Shown piece by piece: positions 34,965 through 46,600 of a stretch of DNA of 49,135 nucleotides. Every line of letters begins with the position of its first letter. The first letter of the stretch is position 1. Origin of the DNA: CAWJAP01 sp963834365 (lineage in GTDB: Bacteria; Acidobacteriota; Vicinamibacteria; Vicinamibacterales; Vicinamibacteraceae); assembly GCA_963834365.1 (NCBI GenBank), contig CAWIBS010000023.1:1-49135 (forward strand), read 5' to 3'. Below the pieces are notes generated by a model. That model made no database searches. It saw nothing but the letters and a program-made list of their open reading frames with translations, and had not been told where the DNA came from. Position numbers and translations under genes: made by a program.

Positions 34965-36990
34965 ATGTGCAAGACCACGACGCGGACGCAGGCGGCGGCG
35001 CAGAAGCCGGTGTCCGCCATCCAGCCGAATCAGCCGACCGGCAAGCCTGCCCCTCCGCCGCTTCCTCCGAACGCGTTTCTCGGGAAGCCGGAGCGCGTGC
35101 CGCAGCTGATGTACGTGACGAGCCTGAAAGGCGACGGATTTCTCGGGCAGGCGAAGGATTACTACGAGTTCTTCGGCATCGAGGTGAAGCTGATCAAGTC
35201 GATCCACGAAATGGTCATCGACCTCGGGAAGCGCAAGGACCCGTTCGAGCGGATCGGCGTCGTGAGCCATGCGCATCCTCTGGGGATGTTTCTGCCGATG
35301 TTCACGAACGCCGTGCCGGGCACGAACAAGGCCGTCTTCAACGCCCTGGCGAAGAGCGATTACGACGGCCTGCTGTCCATGTCGCCGTTCAGCCCGGTCG
35401 GACGGCACCTCTTCGACTGGAAGACGAAGATCGACCGGCTCATGAAAGTCGCACGCACGAACAGCGCGGCCGCCCTGAATCCGTTCGGCCTGGACAAGGA
35501 CGGTACGCCGCCGGCAGGCGACATGTCCGAGTTCTTCTTCCACTGCTTCGACGCGGTGTTCATGAAGGTGCCGGACAACGTGACGAACAAAGGCGCGAAG
35601 CTCGCGCCGGCAGACCGGAAGACGCTGCTGAACTTCATCGGCGAGATCCTGAACCAGCTATCCAAGCGCCTCGAGGGCAAGACGGTCAACGGGCACACCG
35701 TGACGGCAGACGAGCTGAAGGCGCTGCGGACGGCTCTCACGAAGCTTCCGTTTGCGGATTTCAACATCGTCGCCACGTTCGATCTGGATCTCGTGCCGGA
35801 GAACATGAATTTCTTCCCGTCCCTTGTCGTCATGGTCAAGGCGATCAAGGGCGGCTTTCGCGATCAACTCGAAAAGGCACGCACGCGTCTCAGCGGCACA
35901 TCGCGCGTGGACGCTCGCGGCTGCCGCGTGGGAGAGGACCCCGAGTATCTGGAGTCGATCGGGGCGTTCCTCGGTACCGAAGGACGCGAGGCCGACCGTG
36001 ACCGGGCCTCAGCTCTTTCAGGCCTACGCGGAGTTCTTCTTCAACACGTTGAACAGCCGCGCCAACATCCGCACCTTGCTGAGCAACACGCAACGGATGC
36101 ACCCGCCCGAGAAGCTCCGGGAACTCCTGACGAAATGGGCCGAGACCATCCGGGTCAAGCCCCTGCACTCCAATTTCTGGAAGGGAATCCTCGAAGGACG
36201 GACGGTCCGGCTGCTCGCGCTCGTCGAGACCGACGTGCCGGAGCTGTTCATCCCTGCACCGGGGCTCAAGAACCTGTTCGATGCGGACGTTGTAAAGTCG
36301 ATCCGCGCGCTGGCGGACTTCTTCAACGTCGCCAACGCGGACGTGCCGGCGCCGGCGGCGATGAACGCCCTGAAGGCAGCTGCCACGCGGGTCAAAGCAG
36401 CCGCACCGTCACTCCTGGCACCGGTCGCGGACAATGCCGCGCCGGCAAAGCTCCAGGAGCTGTACGAAGCGCTCCGGGACATCGACAGCGCCGAGAACCA
36501 GACGCTCGTTCCCGACACGCCGCCAACGCCGCTGCGTGCCGCGGACATCCGCACCTTCCAGAAGAAGCTGCTCGACTACTTCGACGCGACCCCGCTGGCC
36601 GACTTGAAGAAATTCATGACCGCGGCGGCCAAGAGCCTGAACGAGGAAGACGGACTCTTCTACTACACGTTCTTCGCGGGGCTGCCGGTCTTCATCTTCG
36701 GACGGCCTGAAAGCCAGAAGAACTCGATCGTGGTCTTCACGCGGCATGCAACGGCGATTCAGCAGTCCTGGTACAAGTGTCTCTGGAAGGATCCGCTCCC
36801 GCCCAAGGGCAAGTACAAGACCGCGGCGCTCGCCGTCAAGCTGGCGCACACGATGCCGGCCCTGTTCAACGAGGATCACGTCTCGCTCGAATCCGTGTGT
36901 CCGCTGCCGCGATACGGGCTCTGCATGCGGATTCGTCCGCTGCCCGCCGACGAGCTGGACGGCGAATGCGGCAATCTGTCGAATCCCTGA
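34965..36990 (+). CDS. Unknown ~675-residue protein, second gene of the operon (one frameshift)
   Basis: The ATG at 34965 opens MCKTTTRTQAAAQKPVSAIQ and a Pro-rich stretch (TGKPAPPPLPPNAF). Residues ~50–140 look like an alpha/beta domain: QLMYVTSLKGDGFLGQAKDY, EVKLIKSIHEMVIDLGKRKD and FERIGVVSHAHPLGMFLPMF. The last resembles the strand-plus-His region of caspase/CHAT-like or similar folds, but I cannot confirm a catalytic dyad. The rest is helical, with EDGLFYYTFFAGLPVFIFG and SIVVFTRHATAIQQSWYKCL near the end. The frame shifts by one base near 35990 (from LGTEG to TVTGPQLFQAY). No signal peptide or membrane segment. Three bases separate its stop from the next start. Family unknown. Confidence 0.7.
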
Positions 36991-36993
36991 CCC

Positions 36994-39900
36994 ATGCCGC
37001 AGCACGACGCACTCCAGTCGATCCTCACGGAAGCCAGCCTCGCGCTGAGCAGCCTCCGGGCGATCAACACGCCCCAGCGGGCCGTCGCGTTCCTGCGTGA
37101 GCTTGGCTACGAGGTGCCGGCAGCGGCCGTTGGCCCGGCGCTCGCGGGCCTCGCGTCGGAAGCGGGGGCACTGCCGGCCGCCGTTCGCCAGCTCGCGGAT
37201 GCCGATGATGCCGGAGCGGTGGGCTCGGCGCTCGCGACGATATTCGGTCGCGTGGACAGCGTCATCGAAGGTGTCCGCGCACTTCAGACGCAGCTTCAGT
37301 CAGCGGGCTCGTCGATTCCGCACCTCGACGAGCTGCCGCGGCGCCTCCTCGATTTCGTGCTGCTCGATTATCTCGAGCGGCAGCGGCCGCAATTTCACCA
37401 CACGCTGCACCTGCTCGGCCTCATCGAGCGTGAGCCCGCACCGCCATCAGGAACGCCATCGCGTGTGGTGAACTGGCAGCGCTTCAGCCAATTCGTCAAG
37501 CAACCCTCCCGCATTGCGGACGATGTGTATCAGTGGAGCACGGACTTCAAGTCGGACGTGTTCCTCGAGCGGCTCTTCAACGTGATGCAGGCCACGCCGC
37601 TGCCGGGCGGAATGTATCCGCAGGCCGATGCGACGCGGGCGGCGCTCGGCAATTCGCCGAGCTCCGGCCAGGAGCTGCGATTCCCGCTGCTCCAGCGCGG
37701 GTTCACGGCCGAGACCTACGCGCAGTTCGGCATCGCGTTCGCGCCCGCCGATGCGCAGGGGCCCAAGAAGAAGGGTCTTGCGCTGCTTCCTTACCTGATG
37801 GGCGCCTCGGGCTTCGACTTCGGCGTCTGCGATCGCGGCGAGCTCACGTTCGAGTCCACCGCCGACATCCGCGGCGTCGGGCTCGTCGTGCGGCCGCCGT
37901 TCGACGTCGATCCGCTGCTGAATCTGCAGGGTGCGTTCAAGGCGATCGTCCGGATCGCCGAGAAGCCGGAGCGCGCCGATGAAATCGTGCTGATCGGATC
38001 GGCGGGCGGCTCGCGGCTGGCCGTGCAGGGGCTGGGCGTTTCATGGTTCGCGCAGAACCCGCAAGGACGCGCTCGACGTTGGCGTCGAAGGACAGCTCCA
38101 GGCCATTCGTCTCGTGCTCGGCGGCGGCGACGGCGACGGTTTTCTGCAGAAGGTGCTGTCGGGTCGTCGATGTTCATGCCGAAGCGAGCCTGACGGTCGG
38201 CCTGACGCTGCTGACCGGCGTGACCGTCCAGGGCAGCGGCCAGCTCGCGATCGACCTGCCCACGCACGCCGACCTCGGGCCGGTGCAGATCGAGAGCCTG
38301 CGGCTGGCGATTGCGCCGGCGGACGATCAGATAGGCATCGATGCGGGCGCGGTGCTCGCCGTGAAGCTCGGTCCGGTCCGCGCCGTCGTCGAGAACATCG
38401 GCGTTCACGCGGCGGTGAAGTTTCAGCCGGGCAACCTCGGTCCCATCGACATCGACATGTCGTTCAAGCCGCCCGTCGGCGTCGGGCTGTCGATCCAGGG
38501 CGGCGCGGTCACCGGCGGCGGGTTCCTGTCGTTCGATACGGCGCAGGGCCAGTACGCGGGCGCGCTCCAGTTGTCGGTCAGCGGGCTGTTCACGTTGAGC
38601 GCGATCGGGCTGATCACGACGAGGATGCCCGACGGAACGCCCGGCTTCTCCCTTCTCGTCGTGATCACGGCGGAATTCAGCCAGGGCATCCAACTGGGGT
38701 TCGGGTTCACGCTGCTCGGCGTCGGCGGCCTCCTCGGACTCAACCGGTCGATCCGTCTCCAGGCGCTGCTCGACGGTGTCCGCAGCGGCGCGATCGACGC
38801 CGTGATGTTCCCGAAGGATGTCCTCGCGAATGCGCCGCGGATCATCAGCGATCTGAAGCGTTTTTTCCGGCGCGCGCCGGCACGTTCCTCATCGGGCCGA
38901 TGGCGAAGATCGGATGGGGCACGCCACCGCTCGATCCGCATCGTCCTGGGCATCATCATCGAGATTCCCGGGAACATCGCCGCGATCGGCGTCGTCCGCG
39001 TGGCGATTCCCAACGCGGAGGCGCCGCTCATCCTGCTGCAGGTCAGCTTCGCCGGGGCGCTGGAATTCGACAAGAAGCGCTTCTTCTTCTTCGCCGCGCT
39101 TTTCGAGTCGCGGATCGGCGTTCCAGACGATCGAAGGGGAGCTGGGCCTGCTGCTCGCGTTCGGGAACGACGCCAACTTCGTCCTGACGGTCGGCGGGTT
39201 CCACCCGCGATTTGCCCCGCCGCCGCTGCCGTTCCCGAGTCCGCGCCGGATCAGCATGCTGCTCTTCAACGGCGCGGCGGCGCGTGTCAACGCGGACTGC
39301 TACGTGGCGATCACGTCGAACACGGTGCAGTTCGGCGCGCGGCTGGAGCTGTTCTTCGGATTCAAGTCGCTGTCCGTCCAGGGCCACCTGTCGCTTCGAC
39401 GCGCTCTTCCGGTTCTCACCGTTCCACTTCACCGTCGACATCGCCGCCTCGTTCTCGGTGAAGGTGTTCGGCGCCGGCCTCTTCTCCGTCAAGATTCGCG
39501 GCACGATCGACGGACCGGCGCCCTGGCACGTCGAAGGCCACGGGTCGATCTCGCTGCTGTTCTGGAGCATCGACGTCGACTTCTCGAAGACGTGGGGAGA
39601 GAGCGTCAATGACGTGCTCCCGCCGGTCGCCGTCTTCACGATGCTCGTCGGTGAACTGGCCAAGGCCGGACAACTGGCGCGCGCTCGTTCCACCGGCAAA
39701 CAGCCTCCTCGTGTCGGTGAAGTCCGCCGCCGCCGGAAGCCGAGGTCGTCCTGCACCCGCTCGGGATCGCTGCAGGTCTCGCAGCGGGCGCTTCCGCTCG
39801 CCTTCCAGCTGGACAAGCTCGGCAACCAACGCATCGTCGACGTGAGCCGCATCACGATCGAGCCGGCCGGGAGCGGGCTGACGACGTCAGGGCGACGCGT

Positions 39901-40391
39901 TCGAGGCCTTCGCGCCCGCTCAGTATCAGGAGCTGAGCGACGCCGAGAAGCTCTCGAAGCCGGCATTCTCGCTCGAACGGTCGGGTCTGGTGCTGTCGTC
40001 CGGAACGGACTTCCGATCGAGCGGAATGGTGAAGCGGAACATTCGATACGAAGAGATCGTGCTGGACACGAACTTCAAGCGCTTCGCCCAGCCATTCAGC
40101 GGTTACGCGGGCTCGTTGTTCAACTTCTTCGCCCGAGGGGGATCGGCCGCCCGGAGCCGAGCTGTCGCAGGCGACGAAAGTCGCGACGCCAACCCTTTGC
40201 TGCCGCCGATCGCCGTGGGCGGCGACACGTACACGGTCGCGTTCGCAGCCGACAACAAGGCCGTTGCGGAGGATGCGATCTCCTTCGCCACGGAGTCCAT
40301 GGCACGCGACTACATGAGCCGCAAGATTGCCGCCGATCGGTCCCTTGCGGACAGGCTGCACGTGATCCCCGCGTTCGAGAGGGCTGCATGA
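36994..40391 (+). CDS. Giant DUF6603-like protein, third gene of the operon (multiply frameshifted)
   Basis: Reconstructed length is about 1,130 residues. The N-terminal third is helical then mixed (LGYEVPAAAVGPALAGLASE; WSTDFKSDVFLERLFNVMQA). The central and C-terminal parts are long Gly-rich beta stretches: DVGVEGQLQAIRLVLGGGDG, GVGLSIQGGAVTGGGFLSFD, GLITTRMPDGTPGFSLLVVI and GFGFTLLGVGGLLGLNRSI. I associate these phrases with DUF6603, an uncharacterised bacterial domain. The fold is probably beta-solenoid or barrel-like. No signal peptide. At least nine frame changes occur (near 38060, 38165, 38872, 38945, 39120, 39395, 39685, 39740 and 39895); the one near 38060 fits a missing C in a C-run. 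The stop TGA overlaps the next ATG (ATGA), indicating translational coupling. Confidence 0.75.
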
Positions 40392-43300
40392 CCGACCTTG
40401 GCGTCTGCTCGTTCCTCCCGTGGCTTCGGCAGGGGCTCGCGAACCGGATTCGGAGCGCCGACCTCGACCCGACCGTGCGGTCGCGCGTCCAGGTGGACGT
40501 GCAGCTCACTGTGCGCGGCGAGAAAATCGGCGGCGGCGAACAGACGGCGCCGATGACGCGGCCCGTGGCGCTCTTCGGCCCCGGCGACATCGTCGGCATC
40601 GACCGGCGGACGATCCTGCGCGTCGAGCCGCGCGACTGGGTCACGAACTTCGAGCCGAATCACCTCGCGCACATCGAGTTCTACGACGAGGACTTCCCGT
40701 GGCGGTATACGCCCGCCGCAGCCGACGAGACGAAGGGACGCCTGCGGCCATGGCTGACCCTGCTCGTGCTGACGGAGGAGGAATTCACCGAAAAGCCCGT
40801 GACGAATGAAGCCCCGCTTCCTTCGATCGTCGTCGACGGACCGTCAGCTGTTTCCGCGGGCCGACGAGCTGTGGGCCTGGGCGCACGTGCACGTCAATGG
40901 CAACCTCGCTGCGGCAGCGGAGCTGGTTTCGCACGACATGGCCAGCGTCCTGCCGAAGTTTGCCGCCATCCTCGCGCAGAACCCCGACCTCGCGTACTCG
41001 CGGCTCGTGTGTCCCCGGAAGCTGGCGGAGAGCAGGGCCTATCACGCGTTCCTGATCCCGACGTTCGAGGGCGGCCGGCGCGCCGGTCTCGGGCTCGAGG
41101 CGGACGATGTCATGGCCACGGATTCGGCGTGGGACGAGGCGCCGCGCCCGGATCCGCAGCGCTACCCTTATTACTTCCGCTGGCATTTCAGGACCGGAAC
41201 GACCGGCGACTTCGAGACGCTCGTCCGGCTGCTCACGCCCAAGCCTGTCGATCGCCGCGTCGGCACGCGCGAGGTTGACATGCAGTTTCCGGGGTCCACG
41301 GTGCGCGGCGTGGACAAGCCGGAACTCGACGGCGTGCTGAAACTCGGTGGCGCGTTGCGCCCGCCGCCGACCGTTCCTCCGACGCCGCCGGACGTCTACG
41401 ACACGTGGGACGATCCGATGCCTCGGCCGCTGCAGGAGGATCTGGCGCGGCTGCTCAATCTTCCAGACGACTACTCGCGATCGGCGGATCCCGATCCGCT
41501 GCTCGCGCCGCCGCTCTACGGACGCTGGCATGCCTTGACGAACCGCGTGTTGACGAAACGCGACGGCTCGCGGATCCCGCAGCACGACAACTGGATTCAC
41601 CAGCTGAACCTGGATCCCCGGCTCCGCATCGCTGCCGGGTTCGGCACGCGCGTCATCCAGGATCAGCAGGAATCGTTGATGGACGCGGCATGGGCGCAGA
41701 TCGGACAGGTGCTCGAGGCTCAACGAAGGATCCGGCTCGCGCAACTCGGCGTTCAGGTCAGCACGGTCTGGCACACGCGCCACATTGCGCCGCTTCTGGC
41801 CCGCAATCAGCAGAGGGGCCTGATGCTCGTGGCGCCGCTGCAGGCGCGAATCGTCAGTGCCGGAACGACCGTGGTCCACTCGATGAGACGCAGCCTCGTC
41901 CAACCGACGCTCACGTCGTCGGCATTCAGGCGCGCGATTCGGCCGCGCGGCCGGACCATGCGGATGTCCTCGGGGTTTGGTTCGTCATCGGCCGCGCTCG
42001 TCTCCCGTGTCAACAAGCGGGAGGTGAGCGCCGCACCTCCACGGGCCGTTCCGGCCGGCGCAATTACCGTGCAGGTCGCGAAGGGCGGCATCCTGACCGG
42101 AGGCGTGCAGCTGCCGCCAGGAGGGCTCGGCGGTGGGCCGGTCGTCGGTCCCGTGGACGCCCTGGGCCCCGCTGGCGGGCCCATTCGATTTCGTCCGCCC
42201 ATGCCCAGGCCCGAGGACGCCGCAAAAGTCGCCGCGGAGGCGGTGGATTTCCAAACCCAGTCCGGCAGCTCGATCGGCGACCTGGCCGGCGTGGCGAACT
42301 TCACGATCCTGCAGCCGGGCACGGTGTTCACGCCCGCGGCAGGAGTGGACAGCGTCGAAGCGGCCCGCTTCAAGAGCGCGCTGGGCCGCACGTTCGATTC
42401 CATGCAGGAGAACAGGCAGATCGGAGCACCGCCGGTGCGTGCGGCGCTGGATCTCGACGGAGTCGCCACGGGTGTGTCGGCGGCGCTGCAGCCGAGCAGG
42501 ACGATCCCACGGCGCGTCATGACGGGGATCTTCGTGCCTCCGCATGTGCAGGACGGAGATCGGTGACGAGTTCGTCGAGCCCATGGCGTATCCGGTGATC
42601 GACACGCCCATGTTCGATCCGCTCGCGAAGCTCTCGTCCGAGCTGTTCCTCCCGAACATCAATTTGATCGCGCCGAACAGCGTGACGCTGCTCGAAACGA
42701 ACCGGCCCTTCATCGAGGCGTACCTGGCCGGTCTCAACCACGAGTTCGCGCGGGAGCTGTTGTGGCGCGAATACCCGACCGATCAGCGCGGCTCCACGTT
42801 CAGGCAGTTCTGGGACGCGCGAGGCTCTTTCGATCTGCACCCCGACTCGCCCGAGGCCCGCGAAGCGCGGCGCGACATCCTGCCGCTGCACCGCTGGCCG
42901 ATCGATTCGACACTCGGGATCACACGGCAACAGCAGCCTGGGCTCGCAAAGGAGGAACGAGCTGGTGCTCGTGATTCGGGGCGAGCTTCTGAAGCGTTAT
43001 CCGACCGCCGTCATCTACGCGCATCGCGCCTGCTGGCAGCGGAAAGACGATGGGACGGTGGCGGACCGGGCGAAGCACCCGTGCGCGAGAAGCGGCGCCA
43101 TCGACAACTCGAAAGAGCGTCGTCTGGCGCCGCTCACCGCATCCGAGGAGTCCGCCCCGCCGAGAACAAAGGTGCTCACGCCGATGTTCGAGGCCAAGGT
43201 GGACCCTGACATCTACTTTCTTGGTTTCGATCTGACAGCCGCAGGAGCACGCGGAGGCACGGGCGAGCACCCGGACGATGACCCGGGGTGGTTCTTCGTG

Positions 43301-43614
43301 ATCAAGGAGCGGCCGGGCGAACCGCGGTTCGGCCTCGACGTCGAGAAACAGGCCGGGCTGAACGTCTGGAACGACCTCTCGTGGAACGACGTGCAGCCCG
43401 CGGCGGCGGGCAGCTTCATCGAGCTCGCCTCGGCTCCGCCGTCGTTCCCCCTGGTCGGCGCCAGGTACCGGAAGACGAAGAGAAGAAGGATCAGCACCAG
43501 GATGATCGCCAGGTCGTGTGGAGCCGCGACATGAGCTCCGCGGAGCTCGCATACATCCTCTTTCAGGCACCGGTGCTCGTCGCAATCCACGCGAGTGAAA
43601 TGCTTCCCGAGTAG
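40388..43614 (+). CDS. Unknown ~1,075-residue protein, fourth gene of the operon (frameshifted)
   Basis: Begins MTDLGVCSFLPWLRQGLANR, coupled to the preceding gene by ATGA. An N-terminal domain (~150 residues; VQVDVQLTVRGEKIGGGEQT, VALFGPGDIVGIDRRTILRV) is followed by a long mixed region with Pro-rich linkers. A C-terminal module reads NRPFIEAYLAGLNHEFAREL, LWREYPTDQRGSTFRQFWDA, LVLVIRGELLKRYPTAVIYA, DPDIYFLGFDLTA and DPGWFFVIKERPGEPRFGLD, ending SAELAYILFQAPVLVAIHAS. The sharp conservation-like patterning suggests a real, widespread family, but I know no function. Sense shifts frame near 40810, 42548, 42955 and 43485. No signal peptide or membrane span is visible, so the product is probably cytoplasmic unless exported by a dedicated machine. 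Confidence 0.7.
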
Positions 43615-43630
43615 CGGAGACGGGATACAC

Positions 43631-46600
43631 GTGGGACAGTTCGAAGACCTCCGGGAACGGCTGCGGCAGGCCCGCGCGCAGCTGGACGCCACTGACAGCG
43701 GTGTCCGCTCGACCGAGGAGCAGCTGAAAGAGCGTCGATGCGGCCGACGCGGAGCTCGCGCGCGTGTTCAATCCCGCCGTGCCCGACCATGTGGCGGCGC
43801 GCAAGCGACTGAAGGACGAGCGCCGGCGGCTCAGCGCGCAACTGAAGACAGCGCAGGAACTGCGTGTCAGTGCCGTGCGAGCGGAGGTGGAGCTGCGGAT
43901 GCAGTTCGGGACGATGTCGGATCCGCGCGTCGAGCTGCCGCGGCTGAACGACTCGACGCCGATCCTGATGATGCCGGTGCGGATCGAGACCCGCTTCCAC
44001 GACTTCTCCATCCCCGGTCCGATTCCCGCGCTACACGAGCTCCTGGTCCGCATCTATCCAGACGACTGCTGGATTGACAGCTTCGATCCCCGACTGACCG
44101 CGGCGGAGGCTGCGGGGGCGCGGGCTTACTGGGTCGGGGTCTGGAAAGCAGGCGGGATCGAGGCGCAGGAACGCGCGGCGTGGCGGGCGCTGGTCCGGGC
44201 GCACGGCGCGGGCCGTGCGTCATGGATCGCCGACACCTTCAAGCCTGCGAACCTTGCACGCAAACCGTCCAAGGCACAAGCCAACGACGTCGTCCTGACG
44301 TTCATGACGACAACGCCGCTGCCGGCAGCGGACGAGAAGGCGGCAGCAGCGTTCTGGCGGGACGCATGGCTGTCGCAAGGCGACGCCACGAAGCTGGCGG
44401 CTGCGCGGGCGGCGCTCGTGGCCGCCGTCGGTGACGCGGGTGCGGCCGAACTCATCGCGCTCCAGCCGGAGAACTTCAGCGAGCCGCCCGGCGAAGGTGT
44501 GAAGCGGGACGAGGTGCAGGTTTCGGCCGCGCTGCTCGTGCTGGATGTGAAGGAATCGCGAGAACAGGGATGGTCGCTGTCCCCGAGCGTCTCACTGCTT
44601 CCGGATCGGTTCGTGTTCATCGGCTATCACCAGGGTGAAGCGCCCATCGTGGCTATCAGTCGCCCGGTGGCGTCAACGGTTGTGGTCGGCGCGGATCCGT
44701 CCGCCGGTCCGGACAACAGATACGGGTGGATGCGTCCGGGAATCTCGCGTTGCCGGACGAGCTCGCACTGGGTGGCCGACTTCAACAAGGCCATCGAGAA
44801 CGGGATGGCCATGAGGGTCAGCCTTCCCCGCGCCGATGCGGGAGGTCGGTTTCGAACGCGTGATCGTTCTTGGCATCCGCCTCAGCGCCGACGAACGCAC
44901 AGCGCAGGCGGAGCTCGAGACGCTGCTTCGCCATCATGCGTTCAGCCGCGTCAGGCTTGAGCCTGCTACCCCAAGGGACGCCGACCAACAACACCGACAC
45001 CGTCAGTTCCGCGGCGGACCGCAGCGATGCGGCCGACGAGAGCTTCGACGATCGGAAGGCGCCGCTCTTCATTCCGACCTCGAAGTGGTTCGACAAGAAG
45101 GACGGCCAGTGGCTGGCGGAGGCGCTGGGCATCGACCCGTCGCTCTTCGCGCACGTCCATCATGCAGACGCGACGGATCAATCCGCCGCGCGCGCCATGA
45201 ACATGGCAGCTGTGGCCGGCGACGTTCGGCTACTGGATGGAATCGATGATGGCGCCCATGTTTTCGCGCGGGCGCCGTCGATCTGACGCGCCGGTTCTTC
45301 ACGCGCAACGTCGTGGGATCCGGGAGCGTTCCGGCCATCCGCATCGGATCGCAGCCGTACGGCATCCTGCCGGCCACGCCGTTCTCGCGAATCGGCTGGT
45401 TCAACCAGGCGCCGCCGGACGGGCCCCTGGCAGACCCGATCGCGCTGTACATCAAGCGGTTGTATCCGGTTCTGCAGAAGCTCGACGCGCGAGTGGCGGG
45501 CGCTGCTGCCCGATGTCTCATTCACGGGCAAGTTCGGGGGCGACCCGCACCAGATGCTGCTCGACATTCTCGGGCTGCACTCGGGATCGGTGGAGTGGTG
45601 CGTCGCGCGACGCGGAAAGCCGGACGTCGGTGTACAACCGCCTCAACCTGCAGGGACTCGGCAGCGCGATCGGACAGATCGCGATCGCGTCGCAGTGGGT
45701 CAACGCGCGGGAGCAGTTGACGAGGCTCGGCTACCAGGGATCGGACGCGCCAGTCATCCTGGACTCTGTGATGGCCGGGACTCAGAGCCTCTGAAGGGTG
45801 GGGTCGTGGACGACAGGCCGCTCTCGGAGGTTGAACGCCTGGCGGCGTCCGCCACTGGCGGCAGAAACTATCTGCAATGGCTGATCGACGCGGCATCTTC
45901 GTCGCTCGAACGGCTCTACGCGCAGGAAGACTTCCTGGACGATCAGCCGCCGACCGCGCTGTTGTATCTGCTCTCCGGCATGCGTTGCAACTTGGCTATC
46001 ACGACACCAGCCTGCGCCTGCACGAGCAGGCGGCAGTCATGACGCCGGCCCAGGTGGCGGCGGCGAAGATCGACCAGCCGATCGTCCACGTGGCCGCATC
46101 GGCAGCCGTCAGCGAGAGCCGATATCAGCCCCTGTTCGTGGTGCGAGCCGGAGATCGCCGGGCCGAACAGCACCGCCACCGTCGCGCAGCTCATTGCGTC
46201 GCGAATGCCGCGAACTGCCGGCAGCGTTACGACTGCGCGAGCAGATCGCCGCGCTGGAGCGGCTGAAAGCGCAACCCACCGCGAGGCTCGAGCGCGTGTT
46301 TGCGGATCACATGGATTGCTGCTCGTATCGTCTCGACGCGTGGACGCTCGGTCTCGTCAATTATCAGCTCGCCAAAATGCGGCGAACGCGCGAAGGCGAG
46401 GCCGGCGCGCCACAGCAGGGCATCTATCTCGGTGCGTACGGCTGGCTCGAGGAGGTCCGTCCGAAGCATCAGGTGTTCAGCGGCCCGGAACCGGTGGTGC
46501 TCGACGATCCGGCGCTTGCTGCTGATTTCACCCGGCCGGGCGGATGTGCCGCTGTTTCGTGACACGACGAACCAGGGTTTCGTGCATGCGCCGTCGCTGA